A model generated the notes under the pieces. It made no database searches. It was not told where the DNA came from and saw nothing but the letters and a program-made list of their open reading frames with translations. Shown piece by piece: positions 1-8,425 of a stretch of DNA of 53,595 nt; position 1 is the first letter of the stretch, and every line of letters begins with the position of its first letter. A program made the position numbers and the translations under genes. The stretch lies in assembly GCA_903879705.1 (NCBI GenBank), contig CAIRMO010000059.1, positions 1-53,595 of the forward strand. Reading direction: 5' to 3'. Origin of the DNA: an uncultured Candidatus Competibacteraceae bacterium (GTDB lineage Bacteria > Pseudomonadota > Gammaproteobacteria > Competibacterales > Competibacteraceae).

Positions 1-312
1 AAAAACAGGGTGATGATTATTAGAATTAATTAGGCGTTTTTGAACGCTTTGGGATTCTTTTATTCTTTTTTATTGGACTATCCTAAAGCCGCTAATTGAT
101 CCGCTTAAAATCAGCCTAAATACAGAGACCGGGAATTGCTGATGAATCTGCCGATTCCGCACCGGGAGTTTCAGCGCATGGCCTGTTATGGCAAAGCCGC
201 TCAAAAAGCAGTCCTGATTTTGTACCGTTCCCGCCGCCGGCCAGAACCGGCCCCGCCATCACTGTTTTAACTTCACTGACTTCCCCGGCGTCAGGAGCGC
301 CGATTCAAGCCG
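1..312. other. Left-edge non-coding region upstream of the RimK-like gene
   Basis: The first ~120 bases are AT-rich and the rest is at normal composition. I see no convincing gene here. One short reading frame (142-270, + strand, 42 codons, encoding a basic peptide) has a GGGA seven bases before its ATG, but its product resembles nothing I know, so I do not call it. An AGGAG lies at 293-297, which is farther than usual from the ATG at 313. No clear promoter or terminator hairpin is seen. Confidence 0.5.
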
Positions 313-1794
313 ATGGCCGATCACATCATCCTGGTGGAAAACCCCACCGACTGGAAAGCCCATTTTCCCAATTTACCGGTGGTTGCCGCCAAAGATTATC
401 TGGGTAAACCGGAATACTCCTCTGCCGGACGCAACCTGCGGGTACTCAATCTCTGTCGCAGTTACCGCTATCTCAGTGTCGGTTATTACTGTTCGCTGCT
501 GGCCGAGGCTCGTCGTCATCGGGTCATTCCCAGCGTCCGCACCTTGAATGATCTCAGTCGCAAATCCATTTACAGCCTCGACACGGAAGACCTGGATGAT
601 CAGGTCCAGCAGGTGTTAGGCAAGCCTCGGCCCGGCTTTGCTGCAACCGCCTTTGAACTGGATATTTACTTCGGCCAATGTCCACTTAAGGAAATGCAGG
701 AACTGGCCCGACAATTGTTTGATGGTTTCCGCTCGCCACTGTTGCGCGTAGAATTCAAGCTACAAGGCCAATGGCGAATCGCTACTCTCAAAGCGTTGCA
801 TTTGCATTCGCTGTCCGCCGAACAGGAAGAAATGTTCATGGCGGCCCTGACGACCTATCTTAACCGGCGCTGGCGACAACCGCGCGCCCGCAGCAATTAT
901 CGTTACGATCTGGCGATCCTGCACAATCCCAGAGAAGCCCTGCCGCCATCTAATCCAAAAGCGCTGCAACAGTTCATCAAGGCTGGGCGAGAAGGTGGGG
1001 TAAATGTCGAATTGATCGAGAAAAAAGATTATGGGCGATTGGCTGAGTTTGATGCACTGTTTATCCGCGAAACCACCGGAATTGATCATTACACCTACCA
1101 GTTTGCCAAAAAGGCTGAGAGCGAAGGCATGGTCGTCATTGACGATCCAGACTCGATTCTTAAATGCACCAATAAGGTTTATCTGGATGAGTTGTTGCGC
1201 ACCAATCGCATTCGTACCCCAAAGACCGTAATTGTTCGCCGCGACAATTTGGAGCGCGTCGACAGCGAAATTTCTTATCCCATCGTGCTAAAAATTCCCG
1301 ACGGATCGTTCTCGCGAGGGGTGTTCAAGGTCAATGATCGCGCTGAATTAGTAGAACAGGCTGGCAAGCTGTTTAAATCCTCTGATCTGGTTTTGGCCCA
1401 AGAGTTTCTTTACACTGAATTTGACTGGCGGGTGGGCATTCTCAATAAAAATCCGCTGTTTGTATGCCAATATTTCATGTCGAAAGAACACTGGCAGATT
1501 TACAACCATCAAACCGGCCAGACACCCAGTTTGCGCGAGGGGGATTCTAAAACCTTCCGGGTTGAGGATGCGCCGGAGATTGTAATTAAAACCGCGCTAA
1601 AAGCGGCTGGCCTGATTGGCAGCGGCTTTTATGGCGTGGATTTGAAACAGACTACCAAGGGCATAGTCGTCATTGAGGTCAACGACAACCCCAATGTCGA
1701 TCAAGGCATTGAAGATACGGTGCTGAAAGAGGAGTTGTACCGCAAAATTGTTGATGATTTTGTCTGGCGGCTGGATCGAAAGCGGGGAAAATAA
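313..1794 (+). CDS. RimK family ATP-grasp ligase with N-terminal RLAN-type domain
   Basis: This 493-residue protein looks like the long RimK-related ATP-grasp proteins. Members of the superfamily join an amino acid, often glutamate, to a carboxylate through an acyl-phosphate. Residues ~1-280 form the N-terminal region characteristic of the long subgroup, opening MADHIILVENPTDW. Residues ~285-485 form the ATP-grasp fold. The metal-binding motif EVNDNPN is at 455-461, near the C-terminus as expected. No signal peptide or membrane segment is visible. The protein is much longer than E. coli RimK (~300 residues), so it is unlikely to be the S6-modifying enzyme itself, and the substrate is unknown. 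The ATG is chosen because the protein start matches the usual start of this subgroup, although the AGGAG is 15 bases upstream. The ybeL-like gene follows in the same direction. Confidence 0.85.
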   Translation: MADHIILVENPTDWKAHFPNLPVVAAKDYLGKPEYSSAGRNLRVLNLCRSYRYLSVGYYCSLLAEARRHRVIPSVRTLNDLSRKSIYSLDTEDLDDQVQQVLGKPRPGFAATAFELDIYFGQCPLKEMQELARQLFDGFRSPLLRVEFKLQGQWRIATLKALHLHSLSAEQEEMFMAALTTYLNRRWRQPRARSNYRYDLAILHNPREALPPSNPKALQQFIKAGREGGVNVELIEKKDYGRLAEFDALFIRETTGIDHYTYQFAKKAESEGMVVIDDPDSILKCTNKVYLDELLRTNRIRTPKTVIVRRDNLERVDSEISYPIVLKIPDGSFSRGVFKVNDRAELVEQAGKLFKSSDLVLAQEFLYTEFDWRVGILNKNPLFVCQYFMSKEHWQIYNHQTGQTPSLREGDSKTFRVEDAPEIVIKTALKAAGLIGSGFYGVDLKQTTKGIVVIEVNDNPNVDQGIEDTVLKEELYRKIVDDFVWRLDRKRGK

Positions 1795-1864
1795 GAGGTT
1801 TTCTGCCATAACATTGTTGTAGATGGGGACAGGCTGCACCCAACCAACACCGGAGAACATGACC

Positions 1865-2398
1865 ATGATAACTGAATCCCACCGCGTCCCCCTGGTTCAG
1901 GCTTACCGGCGGATGATGGAGCGGATGAAAAACCGTTTGGAGGAGCTGGAACAGGCCGAGCAGGCCGCATTTCCGCAGTTGACTGCCAGCATCGAACATG
2001 CGGCAGAAAAAGCGGTGGAGCTGGGCGAACTGACCCGCGAGGAGGCCCGGCTCATCGGCAGTTATCTCCAGCGTGATTTAGAGGATGCCGGTCAGCATCT
2101 GACGACGACAGGCCGTGATTTGCGCACTTGGTTGCGGTTTGATCTGGAATTGCTGGAGGATCGGCTGCTGGATTTTTTCCAGCGCGGCGCCGATCAATCG
2201 CGGCTGGAACTGCTGGCGTTCGAAGCGCCTGCCCCGGAAACTGAACTGGTGCGGTATCGGCGCGGCGAGATTACCGGGCCGGGAACCTTGCGCTGCGAAA
2301 CCTGCGGCGAACCCTTGATTTTCCACGCGCCCTCGGCCATTCAACCCTGTACGGCCTGCGGAGGAACCGTGTTTCTGCGCATGGCTGAAGACCTCTGA
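1865..2398 (+). CDS. ybeL: YbeL-type zinc-ribbon protein (DUF1451)
   Basis: A 177-residue cytoplasmic protein of the DUF1451/YbeL family, whose function is not established. Residues ~1-120 are predicted helical and contain the GELTREE...RDLED stretch also seen in E. coli YbeL (GELTRTE...RDLEE). The C-terminal ~45 residues carry two CxxC pairs (CETC and CTAC) that should bind one zinc. GGAGAA at 1852-1857 sits seven bases before the ATG at 1865, which favours that start over in-frame ATGs at 1859 and 1823. It lies 70 bases after the RimK-like gene and may be cotranscribed with it. It converges on the lytic transglycosylase gene with only 20 bases between the stops, and no clear terminator is visible there. 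Confidence 0.8.
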   Translation: MITESHRVPLVQAYRRMMERMKNRLEELEQAEQAAFPQLTASIEHAAEKAVELGELTREEARLIGSYLQRDLEDAGQHLTTTGRDLRTWLRFDLELLEDRLLDFFQRGADQSRLELLAFEAPAPETELVRYRRGEITGPGTLRCETCGEPLIFHAPSAIQPCTACGGTVFLRMAEDL

Positions 2399-2418
2399 TC
2401 GGGTCGGTACGCAGTTTT

Positions 2419-3036
2419 TTAGCTCCGGGCCAGCAATTGCGATTCGCAGCGGGCCAGTTGCGAACCATAGCGGGCAGCCTGGCGGCTGACTTTTTGCGCT
2501 CGCTCCAGCAACCAGGGCTTATTCCGGTAAGTCCCCTTGGCGAAACCGGCCTGCCCTTCGTGATAGGCCAGATACTGACGATAGGCATCGCTGCGGGCGA
2601 TCCCGGTGCGCAGGGTGGTCTCGTTGACGTACCAGCCAGTGAAATCGACCGCATCGGCAAAATCATCGCGATCCGCGCCACGATGACCGATGGCGACGGT
2701 GTAACGATCCCAGGTGCCCTCCAAGGCTTGACTGTAGCCATAGGCGGATGACGGGCGGGAGCCGGGAATGAAGCCGAGATACCAGGTGCGGGGCGGCTGA
2801 GCGTCGGAGCGGAAGGCCGATTCTTGATGGATGATCGCCAATAACACCGGGATGGGAACATTCCAGCGCCGGCTGGCGGCCTTGGCCTTGGGATACCAAT
2901 CGCCATATTCGGCAAAAATGGCGCAGGCGTCATTGACGTTACGCGGCGGCGGTGCGGTCGCGCAGGAAGCCAGCAGCAACAGGCTACTGAGGATGCCGAT
3001 GACGCCGGTGGGAAGGCAGCGCTCAGATGCGATCAT
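2419..3036 (-). CDS. Lipoprotein with lytic transglycosylase (SLT) domain
   Basis: A 205-residue protein with a signal peptide (hydrophobic 12-22) and a lipobox LLAS-C, giving a lipidated Cys25. The mature part has an SLT/lysozyme-like fold. The HQESAF motif places the catalytic glutamate at Glu72, and the later SAYGYSQ and AYHEG stretches match the SLT pattern. It probably cleaves peptidoglycan glycan strands from the outer-membrane inner face. Its start overlaps the end of lnt by 14 bases, so translation is probably coupled. This puts a lipoprotein directly behind the enzyme that adds the third acyl chain to lipoproteins. It is the last gene of the ybeY-corC-lnt run. Confidence is high for the fold and moderate for the exact activity. 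Confidence 0.82.
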   Translation of the reverse strand: MIASERCLPTGVIGILSSLLLLASCATAPPPRNVNDACAIFAEYGDWYPKAKAASRRWNVPIPVLLAIIHQESAFRSDAQPPRTWYLGFIPGSRPSSAYGYSQALEGTWDRYTVAIGHRGADRDDFADAVDFTGWYVNETTLRTGIARSDAYRQYLAYHEGQAGFAKGTYRNKPWLLERAQKVSRQAARYGSQLARCESQLLARS

Positions 3037-4543
3037 GCGGCGCGATGAATCCGGGCAGAAACAGTCCGAAAGTCAGCAGCGCAACCATGAACAGGATCGC
3101 CGGCCAATCCCCAAACCGGGCGTAAGGCGTCAACCCGCGCAGCGGCTGCACCACCCCGCGAATCACCTCAGCCTGGAATTGCGGCCCTTGGGCGATGATT
3201 CGGCCCCGCTGGTCGATCAGGGCCGAAACGCCGGTATTGGTAGCGCGGGCCATGAACCGGCCAACTTCCAGGGCGCGCATCCGGGCAATCTGCAAATGCT
3301 GGTGCGGAGCGGTGGAATCCTTGAACCAGGCGTCGTTGCTGACGTTGATCAACCACGTCGCTTCCGGCAGCGCCAGGCGAATATCTTCGCCGAACACCGC
3401 TTCAAAGCAGATCGAGACACCTACGGGTTGCCCCCCGGCACGGAGCATCGGCTGATCGCGGTCGCCGGCGGTGAAATCGGCCATCGGGATGGTTACCCAG
3501 TCGCGGAAAAACAGCAGCAACACCCGTAGCGGCAGATATTCGCCGAACATCAGTAACCGGCGCTTGTGATAAAAACCGATGGCATGACCGGCGCTGAGGA
3601 CGCTGTTGTGAAAAACATTGGTTTCCCAGGAACCGGTCGGGACGCCGGTCACATAATCTATCTGATCTTCCCGGGCCTTGGCGGCCAGTGCAGCTACGAA
3701 CGGGCGCATCTCGTCATAGAGCGCCGGGATGGCGGTTTCTGGCCAGATGATCACGTCGCTGCGCCCGTGTTCCGGCAGGCTGAGTTGGACATAGCGAGTC
3801 AGGGTATCGTCAAGGACGGCCGGCAGCCATTTCTGATCCTGGGCGATATTGCCTTGGACAATGGCGATCCGCAGCGGCGCACCCTCCGGTTTGACCCAGT
3901 CTACCGTTCCCAAAGTCCAGATACCGAGCCACAGGATCGCCAGTATCCCGGCCCAGATCCGTCGTGTCCGCCACTGAGCGCGGTTGAGCAGGGTCCACAG
4001 CAGGCCGGCGCTGAACATCACGGCCCAACCCACCCCGAACACGCCCAGATACGGAGCCAACTGGCCAAGCGGCGCGTCGATTTGGCTGTAACCAACCGCC
4101 AGCCAGGGGAAACCGGTGAACAGCCAGCCGCGTACCCAGTCCAGCAGCGTCCATAGCGCCGGAAAGGCCAGCAGCCAGCGGATCGGCCCCGGCGGCGGTC
4201 CCCCTAGCACCAGCAGCCAGCCGGTGACCGCCGGGTAGAGCGCCATGAACAGCACCATCGCCAAGGTTGCCAACGCGGCGAACAGGGCCGGAGCGTTGCC
4301 GTAATCGTGCAGGCTGATGAAAATCCAGTAAATCCCGAAACCGAACAGCCCCAGCCCAAACAGCCCGCCGCGTCCGGCGGCTTGGCCCGGCGTAGCGCCA
4401 TCCCAACTCCAGAGCAAAACCACGAACAGCAGCATCGCCAGCGGCCAGTACCCGAACGGAGCGAAGCTCAACGGCATCAACGCCCCGGCGGCGAAAGTCA
4501 GCAGAGCGGTCAGGCGGGGATGATCAGCTTTAAAATCAGGCAT
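3023..4543 (-). CDS. lnt: Apolipoprotein N-acyltransferase
   Basis: Lnt transfers an acyl chain from phospholipid to the N-terminal cysteine of apolipoproteins at the periplasmic face of the inner membrane. The ~506-residue product has about seven hydrophobic segments in residues 1-215, then a nitrilase-type domain, and a last membrane helix at the C-terminus. The expected triad is present: Glu269 in IIWPETA, Lys327 in FYHKRR and Cys379 in VSICFEA, close to the E. coli Glu267/Lys335/Cys387 spacing. An ATG at 4543 and a GTG at 4546 both fit; I chose the ATG. It is 21 bases after corC in the conserved ybeY-corC-lnt order and overlaps the lipoprotein gene downstream. Confidence 0.95.
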   Translation of the reverse strand: MPDFKADHPRLTALLTFAAGALMPLSFAPFGYWPLAMLLFVVLLWSWDGATPGQAAGRGGLFGLGLFGFGIYWIFISLHDYGNAPALFAALATLAMVLFMALYPAVTGWLLVLGGPPPGPIRWLLAFPALWTLLDWVRGWLFTGFPWLAVGYSQIDAPLGQLAPYLGVFGVGWAVMFSAGLLWTLLNRAQWRTRRIWAGILAILWLGIWTLGTVDWVKPEGAPLRIAIVQGNIAQDQKWLPAVLDDTLTRYVQLSLPEHGRSDVIIWPETAIPALYDEMRPFVAALAAKAREDQIDYVTGVPTGSWETNVFHNSVLSAGHAIGFYHKRRLLMFGEYLPLRVLLLFFRDWVTIPMADFTAGDRDQPMLRAGGQPVGVSICFEAVFGEDIRLALPEATWLINVSNDAWFKDSTAPHQHLQIARMRALEVGRFMARATNTGVSALIDQRGRIIAQGPQFQAEVIRGVVQPLRGLTPYARFGDWPAILFMVALLTFGLFLPGFIAPHDRI

Positions 4544-4564
4544 CACGGCCAGCGCGAGCGTTGC

Positions 4565-5446
4565 TCAGTCTTCCGGTTCAGCCGCGGGGAGTGGCAGCGC
4601 CAGAAGATCGCGGTTCGTCATTTCCAGCAGATAAATCCGCCGACTGTCGGCCCGCAGCACCTGAAAGCGAAACCGGTCCAGATCGATCGTTTCGCCGCCT
4701 TCGGGCAACCGGCCCAGTTCCATCATCACCAGCCCGCCGACGGTATCGGCCCGTTCGTCGCTGAGTTCAGCCTGGAAATGCCGGTTGAATTCCTCGATCG
4801 GCGTGAGCGCCCGGATGATGAATACGTCGCCTTGCGGGCGGATGAAGACGCTTTCATCACTGTCATCTGCGGTGTCGTGTTCGTCGTCAATTTCACCAAC
4901 GATCTCTTCCAGCACGTCCTCGATGGTGATTAGACCGGCGACCCCGCCGTATTCGTCCACAACCATCGCCATGTGCAGGCGGTTACTGCGGAATTCCTTG
5001 AGCAGGACATTAAGGCGTTTGCTTTCGGGGATGAACTTGGCGGGGCGGAGCAAGGCGCGGAGATCGAAATCTTCACGGCGGTCGAAAGCGTGGGCCAGCA
5101 AATCCTTGACGATCAAAATACCGATGACGTTGTCCTTGCTGTCATCAATGACCGGGAAGCGGGAGTGTCCGGATTCGACAATGGCAGCGATCAACCGCTC
5201 CAGACCCCAGTCGTGTTCCAGCACCACCATCTGGGCGCGGGGCAACATCACGTCCCGCACTTGCAATTCCGGCGCTTTCATCACCCCTTCCATCATGGTC
5301 AGGGCATCACTGTCCAGCAGTTCCCGCTGTTGGGCATCGCGCAGGATGTCTATTAGCGCATCCCGGTCTTTGGGTTCGCCCATCAGGGCGAGGCTCAAAC
5401 GCTCCAGCCACGATTTATGACCGGGTTCGGATCGCTCGTCGTTCAT
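4565..5446 (-). CDS. corC: CorC/YbeX family CBS-domain protein
   Basis: This 293-residue cytoplasmic protein matches E. coli CorC/YbeX (292 residues). The family has been linked to magnesium and cobalt efflux and to ribosome metabolism. Two CBS domains span ~65-195, with [11 protein letters not shown] starting the first and [11 protein letters not shown] in the second. The CorC_HlyC C-terminal domain follows at ~205-285. There is no N-terminal transmembrane domain, which distinguishes it from the longer CorB/HlyC-type proteins. Its ATG overlaps the ybeY stop in an ATGA arrangement (5443-5446), implying translational coupling, and lnt follows 21 bases later. Confidence 0.93.
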   Translation of the reverse strand: MNDERSEPGHKSWLERLSLALMGEPKDRDALIDILRDAQQRELLDSDALTMMEGVMKAPELQVRDVMLPRAQMVVLEHDWGLERLIAAIVESGHSRFPVIDDSKDNVIGILIVKDLLAHAFDRREDFDLRALLRPAKFIPESKRLNVLLKEFRSNRLHMAMVVDEYGGVAGLITIEDVLEEIVGEIDDEHDTADDSDESVFIRPQGDVFIIRALTPIEEFNRHFQAELSDERADTVGGLVMMELGRLPEGGETIDLDRFRFQVLRADSRRIYLLEMTNRDLLALPLPAAEPED

Positions 5447-5943
5447 GGTGAGTTGGGTAGGTCTCCATAGGGGTCAACATAGCCAAGTCCGGCCAGGATG
5501 CGGATTTCCAGCGACTCCATTGCTTCAGCTTGAATTTCATCATGATCATAGCCGAGCAGATGCAGGACGCCATGAATCATCAAGTGCGCCCAGTGCGCCA
5601 GCGGCGGCTTGCCTTGACTGACCGCCTCACGCAGCACTACCGGGGCGCAAATCACGATGTCGCCGAGGAGCGAACTCGGCACTGCCGGCGGGGCCTCGAA
5701 CGGAAAGGACAACACGTTGGTCGGCCCTTGCTTGTGGCGGTAAGTGTCGTTGAGGGCGGCGCTTTCGACCTCGTTGACGATGCGGATCGTGATTTCGGCA
5801 TCCTGGACATAAGCCGCGCCGGCCAGCGCCGCTTCTGCCCAGAGTTGAAAATCGGTCGCCGTAGGCAACCCCGGCATTTCCAGGGCGATTTGTAAATCCA
5901 GTTCCAGTTTCAAGTGGGATGATCCTGTTCGTAGGGCGAGCAT
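5443..5943 (-). CDS. ybeY: Endoribonuclease/rRNA maturation factor YbeY
   Basis: YbeY is a metal-dependent endoribonuclease involved in 16S rRNA 3'-end maturation and ribosome quality control. The zinc-binding HGxxHxxxxxH signature is seen as [11 protein letters not shown] with His124, His128 and His134. TNVLSFPFE is also typical. The ATG at 5943 has pyrimidine-rich sequence upstream instead of a ribosome-binding site. A TTG at 5911-5913 has AGGA eight bases upstream, and starting there (156 residues) aligns better with the E. coli N-terminus, so the true start may be that TTG. The usual upstream partner ybeZ/phoH is missing here. corC overlaps the 3' end by four bases. Confidence 0.93.
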   Translation of the reverse strand: MLALRTGSSHLKLELDLQIALEMPGLPTATDFQLWAEAALAGAAYVQDAEITIRIVNEVESAALNDTYRHKQGPTNVLSFPFEAPPAVPSSLLGDIVICAPVVLREAVSQGKPPLAHWAHLMIHGVLHLLGYDHDEIQAEAMESLEIRILAGLGYVDPYGDLPNSP

Positions 5944-6112
5944 GAGAGGAGAGTTTTCTCTACCCCGGTTAGGGTTGGGAGGTTTTATGGAGGGTCAGCA
6001 CTTTCGCCAAACCCTTTCGATTTATCATACCCGTTTGCGCGGGAATGACGGAAAGCGAAGGGACTGGATCGGGGGAAGGTATTAAGTCGGATTGCCCGCA
6101 ATAGCATCCAGT
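5944..6112. repeat. Intergenic stretch with degenerate palindromic repeat
   Basis: This stretch lies between ybeY and the small frameshifted frame. It holds an imperfect inverted repeat at 6025-6048, with arms TCATACCCG and CGGGAATGA around a six-base loop. The same core is present twice at the right end of the window (53311-53384), so it belongs to a dispersed palindromic family. I see no gene or clear promoter in the rest. ybeZ would normally be found in this position relative to ybeY. Confidence 0.55.
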
Positions 6113-6265
6113 TCATCGATGAGATCGGCGCGGCGGAAGGTGGCGGACAGCCGTTGCCAGGAAACTGGCGTCGGTAAGGTTAAGCCGGGTCGCTGCTTCC
6201 TCGCGGATGTCCTCGACAAGCAGATTCAAACGCGGGTCAACGATTGCGGCATCATTCATATTCAT
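6113..6265 (-). pseudogene. Small reading frame, probably frameshifted, unknown function
   Basis: An ATG at 6263-6265 has AGGAA seven bases upstream. The frame runs 50 codons, opening MNMNDAAIVDPRLNLLVEDI, and stops at 6113. After about codon 31 the composition becomes implausible. The next frame (+1) instead continues as PVSWQRLSATFRRADLIDEL and stops at 6082-6084, which looks like a natural protein end. I infer a one-base insertion in a ~60-codon gene. It could also be two unrelated short frames. It lies 27 bases after the TauE-like gene on the same strand and may be read on the same transcript. I do not recognise the family. Confidence 0.35.
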
Positions 6266-6292
6266 TGCGGGGTTCCTGATTTTACAGCGCAT

Positions 6293-6988
6293 TTAGCGCA
6301 GCAACATTTGCGCCGCCAGCCCAATCTGGTATAGCCCGAACAGCAAAACCAGCGTCCCGGCCGTTCGTCGAACCGCCGGACGGCGCACCAACCCGGTCAG
6401 CGCCACCGCCGCTGTTCCCATCGCCAGCAACGCCGGCAAAGTCCCCAGTCCGAAACAAAGTAGCAACAAGCCACCCCGCTCCGCCCCACCCGCTCCGATC
6501 GCCCAGATCAGGACGCTGTAAACCAGTCCGCACGGCAGCCAGCCCCACACCAGACCCATACCCAAGGCGTGGAGCGAGGTGCGCACCGGAAAGAATGGTC
6601 GGCCCATCGGTTCGATTCGCCGCCACACCATTCCGCCGGCCCGCTCCACCCGACTCAATCCCTGTTGCCAGCCGGCCAGATAGAGTCCCAGCAGGATCAT
6701 GAACAGCCCGGCCAGGATTTGCAGGCTGAGCTGGGCATGGCGCACCGATAAACCATGTGCCGCCCAAGACCCGATCCCGCCGGCAAGCATTCCTGCCACG
6801 CCATAACTGATCAGCCGACCCAGGTTATAGCTCAGCAGATACGGAAAGCGAGCCCGCAGTGGGTGGCTAGGCGCTGGCGGCAGACTCAAGGTCAATGCGC
6901 CGACAATGCCGCCGCACATCCCGAAGCAGTGGATGCCGCCGGTCAACCCAATCAGGAAAGCGGCCAGTAGTGTGGTGGTGAAGTCCAT
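6293..6988 (-). CDS. DsbD_2/TauE-like integral membrane protein
   Basis: A 231-residue inner-membrane protein with about six hydrophobic segments. The N-terminal motif HCFGMCGG (His20 to Gly27) is diagnostic of the family annotated as sulfite exporter TauE/SafE-like or cytochrome c biogenesis transmembrane (DsbD_2). A second motif WGWLPCGLVYS sits mid-protein. In other proteobacteria such genes often accompany cbb3 oxidase assembly or metal-handling genes, and copper or thiol chemistry has been proposed. No such neighbours are present here, so the substrate is open. It is 12 bases upstream of neither partner in a clear operon: a remnant and purU precede it on the same strand, and the small frameshifted frame follows. 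Confidence 0.8.
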   Translation of the reverse strand: MDFTTTLLAAFLIGLTGGIHCFGMCGGIVGALTLSLPPAPSHPLRARFPYLLSYNLGRLISYGVAGMLAGGIGSWAAHGLSVRHAQLSLQILAGLFMILLGLYLAGWQQGLSRVERAGGMVWRRIEPMGRPFFPVRTSLHALGMGLVWGWLPCGLVYSVLIWAIGAGGAERGGLLLLCFGLGTLPALLAMGTAAVALTGLVRRPAVRRTAGTLVLLFGLYQIGLAAQMLLR

Positions 6989-7000
6989 GGAAGAAGGCGC

Positions 7001-7240
7001 TCAAATAATCTCAATGAAACATTCAGTTGCAGCTAACGCTTGCTCAATAATCGGTAGCAGCGGCTTGAACCATTCCAGCAATGCTTGTTTGCTGGTCTTG
7101 CCAATGCGAATCCACACAATGCCTGGTTTCTGTCCAACTACCTGTTCTCCAGAAGGACCGATCTCAATGCGAAATGATCGACTCGCGGCGCTGTACAAAA
7201 GGGCTCTGAGCCTACCGCAGCACCACCGTTTTTTTGCCAT
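7001..7240 (-). pseudogene. Probable C-terminal remnant of a DUF5615-like (PIN-like) protein
   Basis: The frame covers 79 codons but its first ~20 overlap the end of purU and are not protein-like. The last ~45 residues (GIVWIRIGKTSKQALLEW, then IIEQALAATECFIEII) resemble the C-terminal third of DUF5615 proteins, PIN-like nucleases often encoded in toxin-antitoxin-like pairs. The catalytic N-terminal part is absent. No ribosome-binding site or start fits the conserved part, so this looks like a decayed fragment. The family call rests on memory of the pattern only. Confidence 0.4.
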
Positions 7241-8063
7241 TCAGGAACACCCGCCGCTCCAAATGATAGTGCAGCGCCCGGGCCAGTACGATGTTTTCAA
7301 TGTCGCGGCCCACTGCCGCCAGTTGCTCCGGGGTATGAGCGTGATCGACTCGTTCCACTTCCTGCTCAATGATCGGTCCCTCGTCCAGATTGGCGGTCAC
7401 GAAATGCGCAGTCGCCCCAATCAGCTTGACGCCCCGGGCATAGGCTTGATGGTAGGGCTTAGCGCCCCTGAAGCCAGGCAGGAAGGAATGGTGGATATTG
7501 ATCGCCCGTCCGGCCAGCGCTTGGCACAGGTCGGATGACAGAATTTGCATATAGCGGGCGAGAATGACCAGTTCAGTGCGAGTCTGCTCGACCAGCGCCA
7601 GAATTTGCCGCTCCTGCTCCGGCTTGGTTTCGGTCGTTACCGGCAGATGGTGATACGGGATCGTGTGCCATTCCGCCAGGCGGGCCAGGTCCCGGTGATT
7701 GGAAACGATGGCGGTAATGTCCATCGCCAGCGCCCCGGTGCGATGTCGGTACAGCAGATCATTCAGACAATGCTCGGCTTTGGACGCCAGAATCATTACC
7801 CGGGGCCGGCGGCGCGGATCGTATAGCCGCCAGTCCATGCCGAATTCCTGGGCCAGTGGAGTGAAATGCGTCAGCAGAGCCGGCTCGATCACCTCATCCA
7901 AGTCAAACATCAGCCGCATAAAGAATTGACCGGACTCGGTATCGCTGAACTGATCCGATTCGATAATATTGCCGTGATGGGCGGCCAGCAGGCCGGACAC
8001 GGCGGCGACAATACCCACGCGATCCGGGCAGGCGATGGTCAGGATATAACGGAGGACGGGCAT
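7212..8063 (-). CDS. purU: Formyltetrahydrofolate deformylase
   Basis: PurU hydrolyses 10-formyltetrahydrofolate to formate and tetrahydrofolate, balancing one-carbon pools and feeding formate to PurT. The 283-residue product has an N-terminal ACT domain (~1-85, CPDRVGIVAAVSG) and a formyltransferase-like catalytic domain (~86-283). The catalytic residues Asn189, His191 and Asp227 are in INIHHSFLPGF and NLDEGPII. The start at 8063 is supported by AAGGA six bases upstream and by family length (~280-290). The open frame continues 113 codons farther upstream without a stop, and that extension is listed separately. moaB lies upstream on the same strand. Confidence 0.94.
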   Translation of the reverse strand: MPVLRYILTIACPDRVGIVAAVSGLLAAHHGNIIESDQFSDTESGQFFMRLMFDLDEVIEPALLTHFTPLAQEFGMDWRLYDPRRRPRVMILASKAEHCLNDLLYRHRTGALAMDITAIVSNHRDLARLAEWHTIPYHHLPVTTETKPEQERQILALVEQTRTELVILARYMQILSSDLCQALAGRAINIHHSFLPGFRGAKPYHQAYARGVKLIGATAHFVTANLDEGPIIEQEVERVDHAHTPEQLAAVGRDIENIVLARALHYHLERRVFLNGKKTVVLR

Positions 8064-8402
8064 GAACGATCCTTGGCGGACAACGCGGAAAAAATGCGGA
8101 TTATCAGGGGAAAATGCCCGCCGTCCACCGGCCAGCATCAGCGGCAGTTTGCCCGGCGATAACCCGGCTACGCCACCGCCGACGGCCTGTTCCAGCGCCA
8201 GTAACGCCATGACCTGCCCCGATTCGCCGCTTGCGCCCAGTAAGTCCAGCGCCTGTTCCAGATACCCAAATCCCGGTTCTACGTTCCGAAGCAGACCCGC
8301 CAGGGTTTGCGCTATCTCTTGAGGCGTGACCCGGCCATCGCGTAGCCATTGCCCCAGCAAGCCGATACCCCACTCCCGCTGCGCCGGCGGGGCGGCGATC
8401 AT
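8064..8402 (-). other. Unexplained 113-codon in-frame extension upstream of purU
   Basis: From an ATG at 8402 the frame is open and continuous with purU. It encodes a protein-like stretch rich in Leu, Gly and Ala (for example LLGQWLRDGRVTPQEIAQ, then YLEQALDLLGASGESGQV) of helical-repeat character. It is not part of any PurU I know. Either purU is translated as a 396-residue fusion, or this is the 3' remnant of another gene whose stop has been lost. It begins 23 bases after the moaB stop with no strong ribosome-binding site. I do not recognise the family with confidence; a HEAT-like origin is only a guess. Confidence 0.4.
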
Positions 8403-8425
8403 GGGTCATGCTGACGGCGCCACGC

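Noticed and set aside
142-270. A 42-codon frame near the left edge with a plausible ribosome-binding site
   Set aside because: The basic, Pro-rich product resembles nothing known and the length is within chance; mentioned only in the region note.
6092-6334. An 80-codon plus-strand frame opposite the small frameshifted gene
   Set aside because: No start signal is seen, and the minus strand has a better-supported start with a ribosome-binding site.
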